From: Cucumis sativus | Lineage: Eukaryota; Streptophyta; Magnoliopsida; Cucurbitales; Cucurbitaceae | Length of the DNA stretch: 64,000 nt | Reading direction: 5' to 3' | NCBI RefSeq assembly: GCF_000004075.3 | Contig: NC_026656.2 | Coordinates: forward strand, 20,098,607-20,162,606 | Shown: piece by piece, positions 48,980-61,300 of the stretch | How positions within the stretch are numbered: the first letter of the stretch is position 1 | How the letters are laid out: each line of letters begins with the position of its first letter | The notes under the pieces: generated by a model | Database searches by the model: none | What the model was told of the DNA's origin: nothing | The model's input: the letters and a program-made list of their open reading frames with translations, nothing else | Position numbers and translations under genes: made by a program

Positions 48980-51900
48980 ATGATGGGAACAAGTTTTAGG
49001 CCAAATCTCAGGTGGGGTTTTCAAATTCAGACTCATTCCCTCAAGAATTCCCCTTCCAAGCTTTCCCCACATGCCTGTTAGTTCCCTTTTCCCTTAACCA
49101 CTTCATGATTTTGTGTTTTGACGTCGATTCATATCTGGGTTCATAGTTTCTTTGTGAAATATGAGATATAGAGCTTGTCTTTAGTTATTTTGATTCTGTA
49201 ATTCATCGAACTCCATCGTTCTGTCTATTTGGTTTTACATTTTTAAGCTTACATTGTTCTGCTTGTTATACGTTTTAAATTGTTTTGCGATTATCTCGAT
49301 CATCTGAAGATGGAAAATTTTTGGGGTTTATTTGGGAATTTTGGATTGAAATTATGAACATCCCGCCAAAATCTTGCTCCGGAACGGTTATATATGTATA
49401 TATCTGTTACATGCCCTGAATTTACAGTTGTTTAAGTTTTTCGGGGATTGTTAGGCTCTGAAATTTTTCTCAAGGACTACTGACTACCACTGGACTGATT
49501 ATGAACTGAATTTTCGATGATCTATCTTTAATTTGTTTTCTCCTGCTTAGATACGCGTGAGAAAGAACCTCATTTCTTAAAATATATGAACTGAATCGTG
49601 TTTTTAAAGTTATATGATGATATTGGCAATGGGAATGCATTGTTAAGTTAGGTTGGTAAAGTGAAACTCCTTTGGATGGTTTCTGTTTCCTATAAAAGAA
49701 TAAAATAAGAATACTAGTTATAGTCTCTAATTCGGTTCAGTTCTACAACAGCTAAAGGCAGGGAAGCCGCCTTTAATTCAGGAAGACTTTCCTTCTTCTC
49801 CAGTATTTGTGAAGAAGGAGAATCTATCCCTAGAGAAACCTTGAAAACATACACTTGCTTGTCTGAAGCTCCACAAACCTCGGCCAATGATCTGTTAAAT
49901 TTGGAAGAGATCGAGGTTAGCCCTTTGCAATGAACTTCACAACACAAAACCCACATGTAATCTTGACATCACCTAGTTTTTTGCTTTTCATAGGATGGAT
50001 TTTATATGTGATCGTGGGTTTATTATTCTTATCTTTCAGATGAACAGTGGGGCAAAGTCACTTGGTCCTATGCATTATGGGATTAAAAGTACCAGGCCAT
50101 CTAAGGTAGAGGACAATTTTTCTTCCTGTACGAGCTTGCCTACTGGCAAGGCGTCACCTTTTGGCATCTTAATGGAAAACCTTGATGTTTTGGAGGAAAC
50201 TTTTACTGAATCAGGCATGCTCAGCTTGGAAAGAGATATTGTGCTGCAACTAACAAAACTTGGAGCTTTGGAGTTTTTTAATACCTGTCTATCTAGGACT
50301 CTTAAAACTTCAAGTTTTCATGATTCGTCAGGCTTACCCATTGAGGGCGGTGAAGATCACAATGTAAACCAGAAAACCAATGACCAGAATGACAATGTCA
50401 CAGTTTACTCTGCAAAAAAAGCAGGAAGAAGATCAGTAAAAAAGAGAGCAATGGATAATGCTGATAAAATTGCTTCCCGGCTGCTGACTACAAGAGCTGT
50501 TAAAGAAAAAATCCATAGATCGACTGTATTTTCGAGAAAAAAATCATCTAATTCAAGTAAAAGAAGACTGATTGTTGCAATAAATGAAGCTGAAATGTCC
50601 ACAGGGGTTAAGGTTGATACATCTTTGATGTTTGCACAACCATCTTTTTGATACATATTATGTTAACATTGCTAAGCTTCTATCTCATTCCAGGTAGTTG
50701 CAAATTTAGAAAGAATTAGAGAAACCTTAGAAAAGGAATCTGGAAGAATAGCAAGCATGAGTTGTTGGGCTGAAGCTGCCAGTGTTGATATAAAGGACCT
50801 GCAGAAACAGTTACAATTTGGTTCGTTCTGCCGGGATGAGCTTTTAAGGAGCACTAATTCATTAGTCGTGTTCCTGGCAAAGAAATACCGATGCTCTGGG
50901 TTACCAATGGAGGACTTGGTTCAGGTCTATTCATTACTGTTCTATGAGAAACCTGAGTGCTTTGAATTTCAATGTATATATTCTTTTAAGCTTTGCTTTT
51001 TGAAAAAGTATATGGCATTTTTTCCCTTCAGTTATTCATTGATAATAGCTTATCATTTACAAGTTTCATTTTTTCTTGTATGAAACCAAATTTATAGCAC
51101 CCTCTAATTCTTTTTGGAGATGAAAAGCAGATAATGGTTTTTTCAGCCTACCACCGTAAATTAAGACGAGAATTGTGCTTGATGATTAAGTATTTCACCA
51201 AATTAATGCTCATTAAGGAAATTGATGTCAACATATAAATATGCAAATTTTGAATACTGATGCCTTACGGATAGAAATTCATTTCTCAATAGAAGCACAT
51301 TAAGGAAAATGCAAGAGCTTATGCATCTTTGATGTTTATTTTCTCTTGGATTCGTAGGCAGGAGCCCTTGGTGTGCTGCAAGGTGTTGAAAGGTTTGACC
51401 CTAAAAGGGGTTTTAGAATCTCAACATATATTCAATACTGGATAAGGAAATCAATGTCAAGAGTTGTGGCACGGAATTCAAGGGGAATTCAAATTCCAGT
51501 ATGATGTCTTTTACACCGGGAGGCGAATTTCATAAAAAATTTCATATTCTTGTATAGCTGACTCATCTTTATAATTCTTTGTAGAGGTCATTAACCAAGG
51601 CAATAAATCAGATACAAAAAGCACGAAAAGTGTTGAACCACAGTGGTAGGAGATATTCGGATGACGATATAGCAAGGGCTACTGGACTTCCTTTAGCCAA
51701 GGTTAGAGTTGCCAGCAACTGTTTAAAAGTTGTGGGTTCGAATGATCAGAAGATGGGTGATGGAGTAAATATGAAATATATGGTAGGATTTGCTCTCTCT
51801 CCTGTTCCCTCTTTCATTGAGGATTTCATTATGTTTATGGAAAATTGTCAAAAATAGCGAAGTTGACAAAATATTTACCTTTCATGAAAAAATAAGTGCA

Positions 51901-52475
51901 ACCTATAGAGTGGAAATAATTTGTTTTTTATATATATTTTTTAAAACCCTATGTTTATTAATTGAGAGTGAAGATTTTGTCTACTAAAGTTGGTTCATCA
52001 AAAGCTTATATATTGGTTCAAAATGGCAACGCCAGCTTGTAAAGTTGCGCTAACTTAAAACGATCACGTTTAGAATATCCCTTTGCAGACTTTTACAGTG
52101 GGAGTGAAAATCTTAAGAACGATGTTTTCCTTCTGGATGTTACAGATTACAAAACATACGAAAACTCTGATTTGATATAATTTTCTTATGGTGCAGGAAT
52201 TTACAGCTGATATGTCAATACAGAGCCCAGAAGAGACTGTGAAGCGAAAACTAATGAAGAAAGACATCTTTAATATTCTTCAAAGGTTGGAATCAAGGGA
52301 GAGGCAGGTCCTGGTGCTGCGTTACGGACTTGTGGATTTTGAACCCAAGTCACTCGAGGAAATTGGAAAACTTCTGCACATAAGCAAGGAATGGGTTCGA
52401 AAAATAGAAAAGAAAGCTATGACAAAGCTGAAGAATGAAGAGACTGTGAAGCACTTGAGCCATTACTTGGATTGA
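48980..52475 (+). CDS. SIG3: Chloroplast RNA polymerase sigma factor, SIG3/sigC-like
   Basis: Seven exons: 48980-49076, 49752-49915, 50040-50612, 50694-50924, 51358-51498, 51585-51782, 52197-52475; all GT-AG, in frame, 560 residues. The N-terminus ([24 protein letters not shown]) is basic and Ser/Thr-rich, as a plastid transit peptide should be. A variable region with a Lys/Arg-rich part ([15 protein letters not shown]) leads to the sigma-70 core. Region 2 spans about residues 310-402 ([37 protein letters not shown]), region 3 about 403-468 and region 4 about 469-560 ([34 protein letters not shown]). Known: nuclear-encoded sigma factors direct the bacterial-type plastid polymerase to promoters. 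Length and the [13 protein letters not shown] segment fit SIG3 by recall; the exact member is less certain than the family. Exon 2 has no ATG and is easily missed. Intron 6 holds a repeat fragment. Confidence 0.93.
51837..51960. repeat. Fragment of the AT-rich MITE-like family inside a sigma-factor intron
   Basis: GGAAAATTGTCAAAAATAGC followed by GAAGTTGACAAAATATTTAC differs at only a few positions from the left end of the element at 44482. Similarity fades after about 45 bases. It lies in intron 6 of the sigma-factor gene, away from the splice sites. Confidence 0.55.
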
Positions 52476-53470
52476 TCTACTTCTTTCAAGCCACGAGAAC
52501 CTCCAGTCTTTTCAAAACTTGCAGCCGGCCAAACAAGCCAAGGGGTTCGCATTGCGCTTTCGGGCCACACTAACAAAGTTGTTACAATGAGCATATCTCA
52601 ATCCTCAACGATTTTCGCCGAGCAATGAATTCTGTACAGTTCCGTATGTGATTCATTACACACCGGCCTCTACACCACTGAAACATCAACCCATCTGGTT
52701 GACGGTTCATGTTTTTTGATGTAAAATATGATCTTTACTTCCATCATGGATTGATGGGACTGTACATAGAGATATGCACTTGAACATGGCCAAACCTTTC
52801 ATATACATATATATACATGCATGCTTACATATATAGCCATTTTAAGCCATATGGGACAACATGTATTAAATTGTATTTCACATACAGGGCAATTCATGCC
52901 ATTGCTATAGGTGTGTGTGAGGATGAGCATAGTATATTTATTAATACATAATTTCTTTAAAGCTTTTGTATTCACATGTGACTTCAGGGCAGGTTCATGA
53001 CTTTGCTTACATTTCTTTACTGAGAAGAAATTTGAAGGACTTTACAATACTTTTCTTGCTTGAGAAGGAATGGACAAATGAAATTGTGAGTTGAGAGAGA
53101 AATCTGCTTGGTTTGACAACGTTGGCAAGAGCATGCTTTTGCCCTGGTCAAAATTGAATGCTATAATTTATTGTTATCAGCTGCTTTGCTTTTCTTGATG
53201 AAGGGGAAAGCTGACACCAAATTGGATAGGAGAGGCCCGCTTGTATGTATGCTAAGCCGTACTAAATGGTATAAGATTAGACCATTGGAACGTGGAAAAA
53301 CAACCTTTTTCTCTCTCTTTTTTCGGTTAAGTCGATGAGAAAACAGGTTGATTTCAATTATACTTCAGAGTAGAAATCATTTTAATATTTAGAAGTTTGA
53401 AAGACTTTTAAACAGTAGCTTTGAAAGCAACTGTTGTTGAGTTTACTACCAGCAAAATGTTTAGAACTTC

Positions 53471-53519
53471 AGGGTTATAATCGAACCTTGATCCATAAGT
53501 TTAATGTTTGAGCTAAGGT
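53471..53519 (-). repeat. tRNA-derived SINE-like head (box A and box B)
   Basis: On the minus strand CCTTAGCTCAAAC (box A-like TAGCTCAAAC) is followed about 25 bases later by AAGGTTCGATTATAACCC (box B-like GGTTCGATT). Order and spacing fit a polymerase III internal promoter. No tRNA can be folded around it, so it is a SINE-like relic. Confidence 0.45.
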
Positions 53520-54916
53520 GGAATTGGTATGTGAAAACAACTTGCATTTCATTAGGGATGTAATATTTATTGGAGGAACAAAAGTTTGATGACATTCTTT
53601 TCTTTGGGATGTACCACTCCTCTAGCAGAAACAAAAATTTATGATGAGTGTGATACGTCTATCGATACATCAATAAATTTTCTATCTATCAATTTTAGCC
53701 ATGAACTTTCAATTGTATTTCGACCGTTTCAATTAATTATGAAATCGTTTGTGTAGTACAAAATTGATCAAAATATAGTTTAAAAGGATATTGGGGTGGA
53801 TATTTTTATTGAAATATAACTTGTGCATTTTTCACACTGTTATTGTTCGAAAGACTTTTGTCCATGACTTTATTTCGTTGACATCAACCAATTTCATTTC
53901 CTACTAGAATTAGTAGCACAACTATGAAACTTAAATCGAACAAAAAAGACTACAACATTTAATTAATTTTAGTTCCCAAGTTAATGAAATATAAAATCCA
54001 TTATTGTATTAACAATTAAATTAAAATTTAATCATATGAAACACATCGAAACATATAAGCAAATTATGAATACCAAATGTATATTTTAACATATGATTCA
54101 AACAGAAAAATAAAGAAAGGTTAATAAATTTTGGGCATTTTACAAAATATAGCATAATAATCACAAATATTTAATTTTTTTTGCAAAATCTTAGATTATA
54201 TTTTAATAATTTTACCATTTACAATTGTGAAATTGTAATTAATTGATTTCATATTTGGATACACAAAATTACCTAATAAATAGACCCAAAAAAAAATCTA
54301 AGAACCGAAGAAATAGTAATATAGAAAATATTAAATAGGAATAAAACCAATAAAATCGTAATTAAATTTAAGATAAATAATTTTCCAATTAAAATTTGCA
54401 AAGCTGAGAACAAACATTTCTATTAATAAACATGAAGAAAATTTATAAAAAGAGAGAAAAAAATGTTGAGTTGGTGTTAATGTTAGCAATAAATAGTGTT
54501 GTCTCTCCAAAACTTTCACACGTCTTCTCCCTTTCACTGCCTTCGTGACAAATCAAAACGATCACCACCAAATCCATTCCGAAAGTGACCCTGTCACAGC
54601 CCAATCACGCCTCGCCTTTTCGTTGAAAATTAGTCAAAAACCTTGACCAATATCCTACCTGTCTTCTCCTCATTGGTCGGTGACAAAACTACATCCCTAA
54701 ACATAAACATATTATCACACCCCATCTCCGTAAATGAATCTCTGTCACGCAGGCGCTTGAACGACACTCGCTCGGACAAGAAAACGACGGATTTGACGGA
54801 TTCCTTTAGAAACGCCGTCGTTTGGTAATAGCGAGTGGTTTTCACGGTATTGGAATAGGAGTAGGGTTCATTATGATTTAATGATGAATGTGACAAAGTA
54901 CCACGATTAACCTCCA

Positions 54917-55003
54917 CACGTGCCAACCCCTGCGCGGGAAAACAAGGAAAAGTCAAAAAAGAGAGTTGACGATAGGGTTGAGCGAATGAGTTAATGACAC
55001 GTG
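54917..55003. promoter_or_regulatory. Two CACGTG (G-box core) elements upstream of the glycine-rich protein gene
   Basis: CACGTG occurs at 54917-54922 and 54998-55003 (GACACGTGGAA, a typical ABRE/G-box context), 337-423 bases before the start codon. ABA or light regulation is an inference from the motif alone. Confidence 0.4.
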
Positions 55004-55339
55004 GAAGAGCGTATTGAGCTCAAGCCGTTTTGGAATATTTCTGTGTCATTTTTAGTCGTCCAGGAAATAAGTAAAGGCCTCTTCCTTCCTTCCCTCTTTC
55101 TCTCTCATTTGTTCTTACAAAAGAAAAAAACACCTCAATCTTACCTTCTCCGTTCGTGTTTTTGCTGGGCGATTTCTAGGGTTTCAGTGGGAGATTGATT
55201 GAGCGGGGGGTTTTTTCTCACCATTGAAATTCATGAGATTGTATTCATGGTGGAATTAGTTTTGGCCTTAATTACTGCATTTCATAATTCATCTACAAAT
55301 CTTTACATTCTCTGACCTAATGACTCTTGACAGTAGTGA

Positions 55340-58300
55340 ATGGCTCGATTCCACTCCCGCTCCATTTCTCTTTTGTTTCTAGTGATTCTTGTTCTTGTTA
55401 CAGTGTTTCGTTTTGTTCTCTCATCTACGGCCGACGATGAATTTTCCATTCTCGATTACGATGCGTTTCTTTTTCATCAGGATTACTCGCCGCCGGCCCC
55501 ACCGCCACCGCCGCCTCATCCACCTTCAGTTTCCTGCACCGTTGATTTAGATGGTGTCGGTTCGTTGGATACTACATGTCAGATTGTCAACGATTTGAAC
55601 CTTACTCATGACGTGTATATAGCCGGGAAGGGGAATTTTTATATCCTGCCTGGGGTGAAATTTAATTGTCTTAAACCAGGGTGTTCGATTACTATTAACA
55701 TTACTGGCAATTTTACGTTGAGCAATGATTCGTCTATATTTACCGGGAGCTTTGAATTGGCCGCCTGTAATGCTAGTTTTCTTAATGGTTCTGTGGTGAA
55801 CACGACGGCTTTGGCTGGGAATCCGCCGTCACAGACCAGTGGTACGCCACAAAGTGTTGATGGAGCAGGAGGGGGACATGGAGGGAGAGGAGCATGTTGT
55901 TTGACGGATAAAAGTAAGCTTCCCGAGGACGTTTGGGGAGGGGATGCGTACTCATGGGCATCGCTGCAGAAGCCTAGCAGTTTTGGTAGCCGAGGTGGTT
56001 CAACGAGCAAGGAGGTAGACTATAGTGGTAAGGGTGGCGGAAAGGTGAAGTTGAATGTTGCTGACCTTCTTGTAATTGATGGGGTTGTTCTGGCCGATGG
56101 TGGTGATGGGGGGACTAAAGGTGGAGGTGGGTCAGGTGGCAGCATCTATATCCTTGCTCACAAAATGTAAGTATCTATCTTATCTCCCTATCTGTTTGTC
56201 TGATTTCTTTAATTTCATCTCCACATTGGAACACTGTATATCCTCCTCCTATTTGTTCGATAATTTTATTTGCGCGAGAGCTATATGAGTTTTCCTTCTT
56301 GTAGATAAGTAAGAATATTGGAGGGGTTAAGATGGTTTATGTTTTACCGTTTTTTTAATAAATAATTTGGTTCTTTGACTGTTTCATAAAAATGGACATG
56401 GAAAAAAATGAATGTTAAAGTATTTTGTTTTAAGAACAGGATTGGCAATGGCAAGATAAGTGCCTGTGGAGGTGATGGATATGGTGGGGGAGGTGGTGGA
56501 AGAATCGCTGTCGACATTTTCAGCAGGCATGATGATCCTCAAATTTTTGTTCACGGTGAGAGTTATTAGCTATTCGTGAACTTCGGTGGTGTTACAAAAT
56601 CGTCGACCATGTTACAAGATGATATGCAGTATCTATAATATATTAGTATACACATACTTGCACACCACACACGTATACAAACACATAACCATCACCCATA
56701 CACAGCCACAAATGCTTATATATATGTGTGTGTGATGAAATTTATGTATGTATCTATGCATGCATGAATTTTATTCTTCAATTTATGCTTCATTTTCTTG
56801 TCAAGATATTTATTGAACTCCATAAATGTGCATGGGAAAGGCTGGATATATTATGTTTCAGTTGCATAGTTTGAAGCTCATTTTGTTCAATTGGTATTTT
56901 TCTTTGGGATACGGAACGAAGTATTTTATTGGTAGTATTATGTATGAAATGTTACAAAAGAGTGGAGAAAGCAAAACCCCCAGCCATGGGGGGTTACAAA
57001 AAAAGAGATCTCCTACAAGGCTAAGTTCATTAGGACCATGAAAATTGGAGTAAAAAGGAATAAATTTACAAAATATAAGAGTGGAGGCTTGGTGATGATT
57101 TTTCATTTTACGAAATTTTTATCCTTTCCTTCCCATTTCACGCTCTATTGTGACTATACTCTAATACTTCGAAGAAACAATATTTCAATAATGTATTTAT
57201 CCAACCCACAAGAAAAAGAAGGCAACACTTAAAAAGTATTTTCAGAGTGGAGATGATGTATTCTGCCAGAACCTAAAATTATGTTTAGTATTAAAACTTG
57301 ATGCTCGTTTAGAACCAAACTCAATGTTCTATTTACTTGGGAGACTTGCTCTTGTTTCTAGCAGCATAAATACTTATATGTAGGATGGACTTTAGAAACA
57401 TCCTGCTCGGGAGCCTCCTTGTTTTTTGTTCTTTCCCTTCATTTAGCAATTCCTGTTTTTTGTTCCCTTCTGTACTCTATGCTGCGTTCGATATTTTTTT
57501 TCCTTCATCTAATGTGAGTTAATGAAGCAAGATTGGATGGACTCCTTTCATCTATCTGCAACAAAAAATTTCTACAATTTTCTTTTGGTACTTATCTGTT
57601 GGCAGTGATGGGAGGAACTGCTCATCTGCAATGTACCTTTGACTGCTTATTATGGTTGTCAATGTGTTAATTCATTTAGAAGTATTGCTAAGATGGTAAA
57701 TATATGTTATATATGTAGGGGGACGTAGTTTGGCTTGTCCAGAAAATTCTGGCGGTGCTGGAACTCTGTATGATGCTGTTCCTCGAAGCCTTACAATTTC
57801 CAATCATAACCTGACAACTGATACGGATACACTTCTTTTGGAGTTTCCTAATCAACCACTCATGACAAATGTTTATGTTCGAAACAATGCCAGGGCTTCA
57901 GTTCCTTTGCTCTGGAGTCGTGTTCAGGTTTGTAATTAACCTGAAACTCAGTTTAGATTGTTCACTCAGCATGAGAAATCTGGATATGGAGAAGTGCTAC
58001 ATTACAGAATAACACGTACCATTTCTTTTGAGCTATATATGTAGTACAAACCCTATACACATATACTTACTTTTCCTAGTGTGATTCTTTTATTCTACAT
58101 CTTTTTTGCCCATTCTACTTTTAACTTTGAAGCTTTTTATTGATAGTCAACACGTTCTTCTACATTTGTGGAAGCCTCTTCCACCAAAAAAAAAAAAAGA
58201 AAAGAGGGAGCATGGCAGTTATGTTTGTGTGTGAAGTAGTTTCAAAGTTTCATTCACCAATCTAAGAAATTCCACGATTTTGCATAAATTATTTGTTTGA

Positions 58301-61300
58301 CATCAAATGTTTAATCTAGCAATTGTGAACCTTGAAAGTTGAGGCAGCATAGACAGGTTGATGCAGTAGATTTGAGATTAGGACAAATCTATTTCAAAAC
58401 AAGGGATGAACCCATCCCTAAGGTTGAGAGAACACTCTACAACAGTGTTCTATTTCAAAATGATATTCAAAAAGCTCCCATTAAAATTCCCAAGGTTGCT
58501 ATTTGTAGCCTTACGAAAAAATAATGATAAACATATGAATTTCAATAACTAATTAAACACTAATTGATTTGAAATTAACAACTATACAAACATAACCTAG
58601 ACTATAGTAATTATCTAGCATTTCATCCTGCATCACGTTTTACGAATGGCTTTTTCAATGATTAGTTTTGGCTTTCCTTTATATATTGCCTATGTGTGAC
58701 TAAAATTTACTGTCTCTCTGCATTTTCCCTGTTTTTACGACAACTTTATATATGATGCTCTTCTGATTGTCCCTTTAGTGATAGAATTAACTGCTAGCTC
58801 TTCTGATTTTTTTGTGCTCCCTGTTTTCTTACTTGATGAACCATACTTGTTCACGTATTTTGGTTTTTGTTATTTCGCCAAATTAGCTAATAGTTTAGGT
58901 GGGTTTTACTGAATTTACTATTCTAGCCGATGTTAATTTCTGAGTCTTATGTGCCTTGTACCTTAGAAAATATTCTGTAGATATCGTTTGTTTGGATGGC
59001 TTGGTAGTTGGTTTGAAAAATGATGCTAGAATCATATTGTGCATGGCAAGTTCTCATTCGATTCTTCTGATGTATATTTTCTTTATGATGGTAATGCTGG
59101 AATGAGCTCTATCGACAATCTTAATGTTGGTTCTCAATACTATTAACTAGGTTCAAGGTCAGATTAGCCTTCTATCTGGCGGAGTATTAAGTTTTGGGCT
59201 GGCACACTATGCCTCTTCAGAGTTTGAGCTATTGGCAGAAGAACTTTTAATGAGCAACTCAGAAATCAAGGTAAAATTTTTTCTGTGGCCTACAGTTATG
59301 CTCTTCATGCTTGCAGTACATTTATTTTTAAGCCAGTCATGATTTAGGGAACCAATGTTGGATATGATCACTTTTAGCCCCTAAAATTTCATGGAAGTAA
59401 CACTTAAATGCACAAACTTTAGTTTGTGGCGATTTAGTCTTGGTACTTTCAAATTTGTAACATTTTAGTCCCTGAATTTTAACAAGTATTAATTTAGTCC
59501 TTCACATTTCTGTAATGATTAGTCCCAGTGACGATAATACTATCAAGATTTAACGAATTTTCTTATGCAAGACTAATTAAAGGTTAAGTTTGTTTATTAA
59601 TTATATTAGTCGTTTTATAATCATAATTGGCAATTAAGTTTGATGAGATTTTTATGATAGGGACAAAATTGTTTGATATTTAAAAGTGTAGGTACTAAAC
59701 TGATACATTCTATAGTTCAAGGACTAATTTATACAAATATTCAAGTTTATGGACATGGACTAAATTACTACAAATCAAAGTTTATGGACTGTATTCTTAC
59801 TTCCTTTTTTTTGAAAAGGTGACAAGCTTCTTTATTATTAATGAACTCAAAGTACAAGAGACTATTCTTAATTCCTTGAAAGTCCTCCATGGAAGTTCAG
59901 GTCCAACGGTGATTTTGATCACTAATGTTTGTTATGATGAAACCTTTTTGTTTCATGCATACACGCAAGTGTTTGCCACAGATGCATGCCCACAATACCA
60001 TATAAAGAATTATTAGTATAGTTCCGGTTATCTGAAATATGACTGTTTGTTATCCTAGTTTTAGTATTCCCCCCCCCATTCCCAACAGTAGCTTGGGTTT
60101 CGCACATGTATAAATATGTTAATAAATACTACTTTAAGTATAAACATTCCTTGCCCATTTCTAGCTGAATCTTCTCCTGTTTGAAATTCCTTCTTCTCAT
60201 TTTTTTATAACTTTATTTTGGTGGTGATGGTGGTGTAAGAAACAGCTATTAAACAAGGAAGGAGAATAAAGTTTTTCCTTTTTTGGCACTGAAATAGGTG
60301 CATTGCATCGGTAATACTAATATTATATGCTTTTGATTCCCTTTATTCTTGTGTTATATTGTATATACAAATGGGTTTATCTAATTTATTCTAGTTCTTT
60401 TGGGTATGTATCACGTTGGGTATTGCCAATGTCCTTTCTCGGCACTGAAAATAGGTGCAGTTTGGTATTGTAACTTATTTGCATTGTGATTTGAGAATCC
60501 TTGGTTTACAATTCCAGGTGTATGGGGCTCTACGCATGTCAGTGAAAATGTTTTTGATGTGGAATTCTAAATTGCTTATAGATGGAGGTGGGGATTCAGG
60601 CGTTGTAACATCCTTGCTTGAGGCCAGTAACTTAATTGTTCTTCGGGTAATTTAATCACAACTTCCCCCACATTTATTTTTTGTAGCCTTCCATTTTAAA
60701 GCATCTCATTCTTTTATTTTTTGATATAGGAATCATCTGTTATACATTCTAATGCTAACCTGGGAGTCCATGGACAAGGTTTATTGAACTTGTCAGGTCC
60801 TGGAGATTGGATTGAAGCCCAGCGGCTGGTTCTGTCTTTATTTTATAGTATTCATGTAAGTATCACTAAATTTGATCTTTGTTTAACTATCAGTTTATTT
60901 ATCTCATACATACATATACATACATGTGTACATACATACATACTTGCTTACATACGTACGTATGTGTTTTTTTTCGATAAAAGAATACTTAGGAAATTAT
61001 ACAAGGAAACAATGAGAGAAGCATCCACGATCAATCTATCTCCTGGAATGAAATGGGGATGATCTTGGGTAATTCTGTTTGGAAGGACATTTTTGAGTCT
61101 TTGTAAATGAACTTGGGGAATGATTTTGCATATGCAAGAAATGGAACTTGTAGGTTTAGCATTCATGGTTTTCCATCTGTCTTCTTTGGAATGGGAAATT
61201 GTAGGTCTCGTCCAAGTTAGGATTGATGATCCTTTTTTTTGATAGAATCAGGGAACACCCTGGGCATATTCGTCTTTTAAGTTATCCATGATCTTTTGTG

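Larger units (their letters stand above)
52476..55339. other. Spacer between the sigma-factor and glycine-rich protein genes
   Basis: The first several hundred bases are the sigma-factor 3' region. A tRNA-promoter-like relic sits at 53471-53519 and a fragment of the AT-rich repeat family at about 54133-54175. From about 54500 the sequence becomes GC-richer, with G-box cores at 54917-54922 and 54998-55003, a CT-rich leader at about 55080-55110 and an AGGGTTT motif at 55178-55184: the promoter and leader of the next gene. The 108-codon minus-strand frame at 54630-54956 looks like chance in this promoter. Confidence 0.55.

Noticed and set aside
54630..54956. 108-codon minus-strand frame
   Set aside because: It lies in the promoter of the glycine-rich protein gene, lacks family features, and is mirrored by a similar frame on the plus strand.
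56925..57060. Possible retroelement tail (ACAAAAAAAGAGATCTCCTAC region)
   Set aside because: It resembles degenerate dicot repeat sequence, but I could not define ends, a coding motif or a target duplication.
58339..58524. 61-codon frame in an intron of the glycine-rich protein gene
   Set aside because: It breaks no splice site and matches no exon of the family. It may be a repeat fragment, but I could not identify one.
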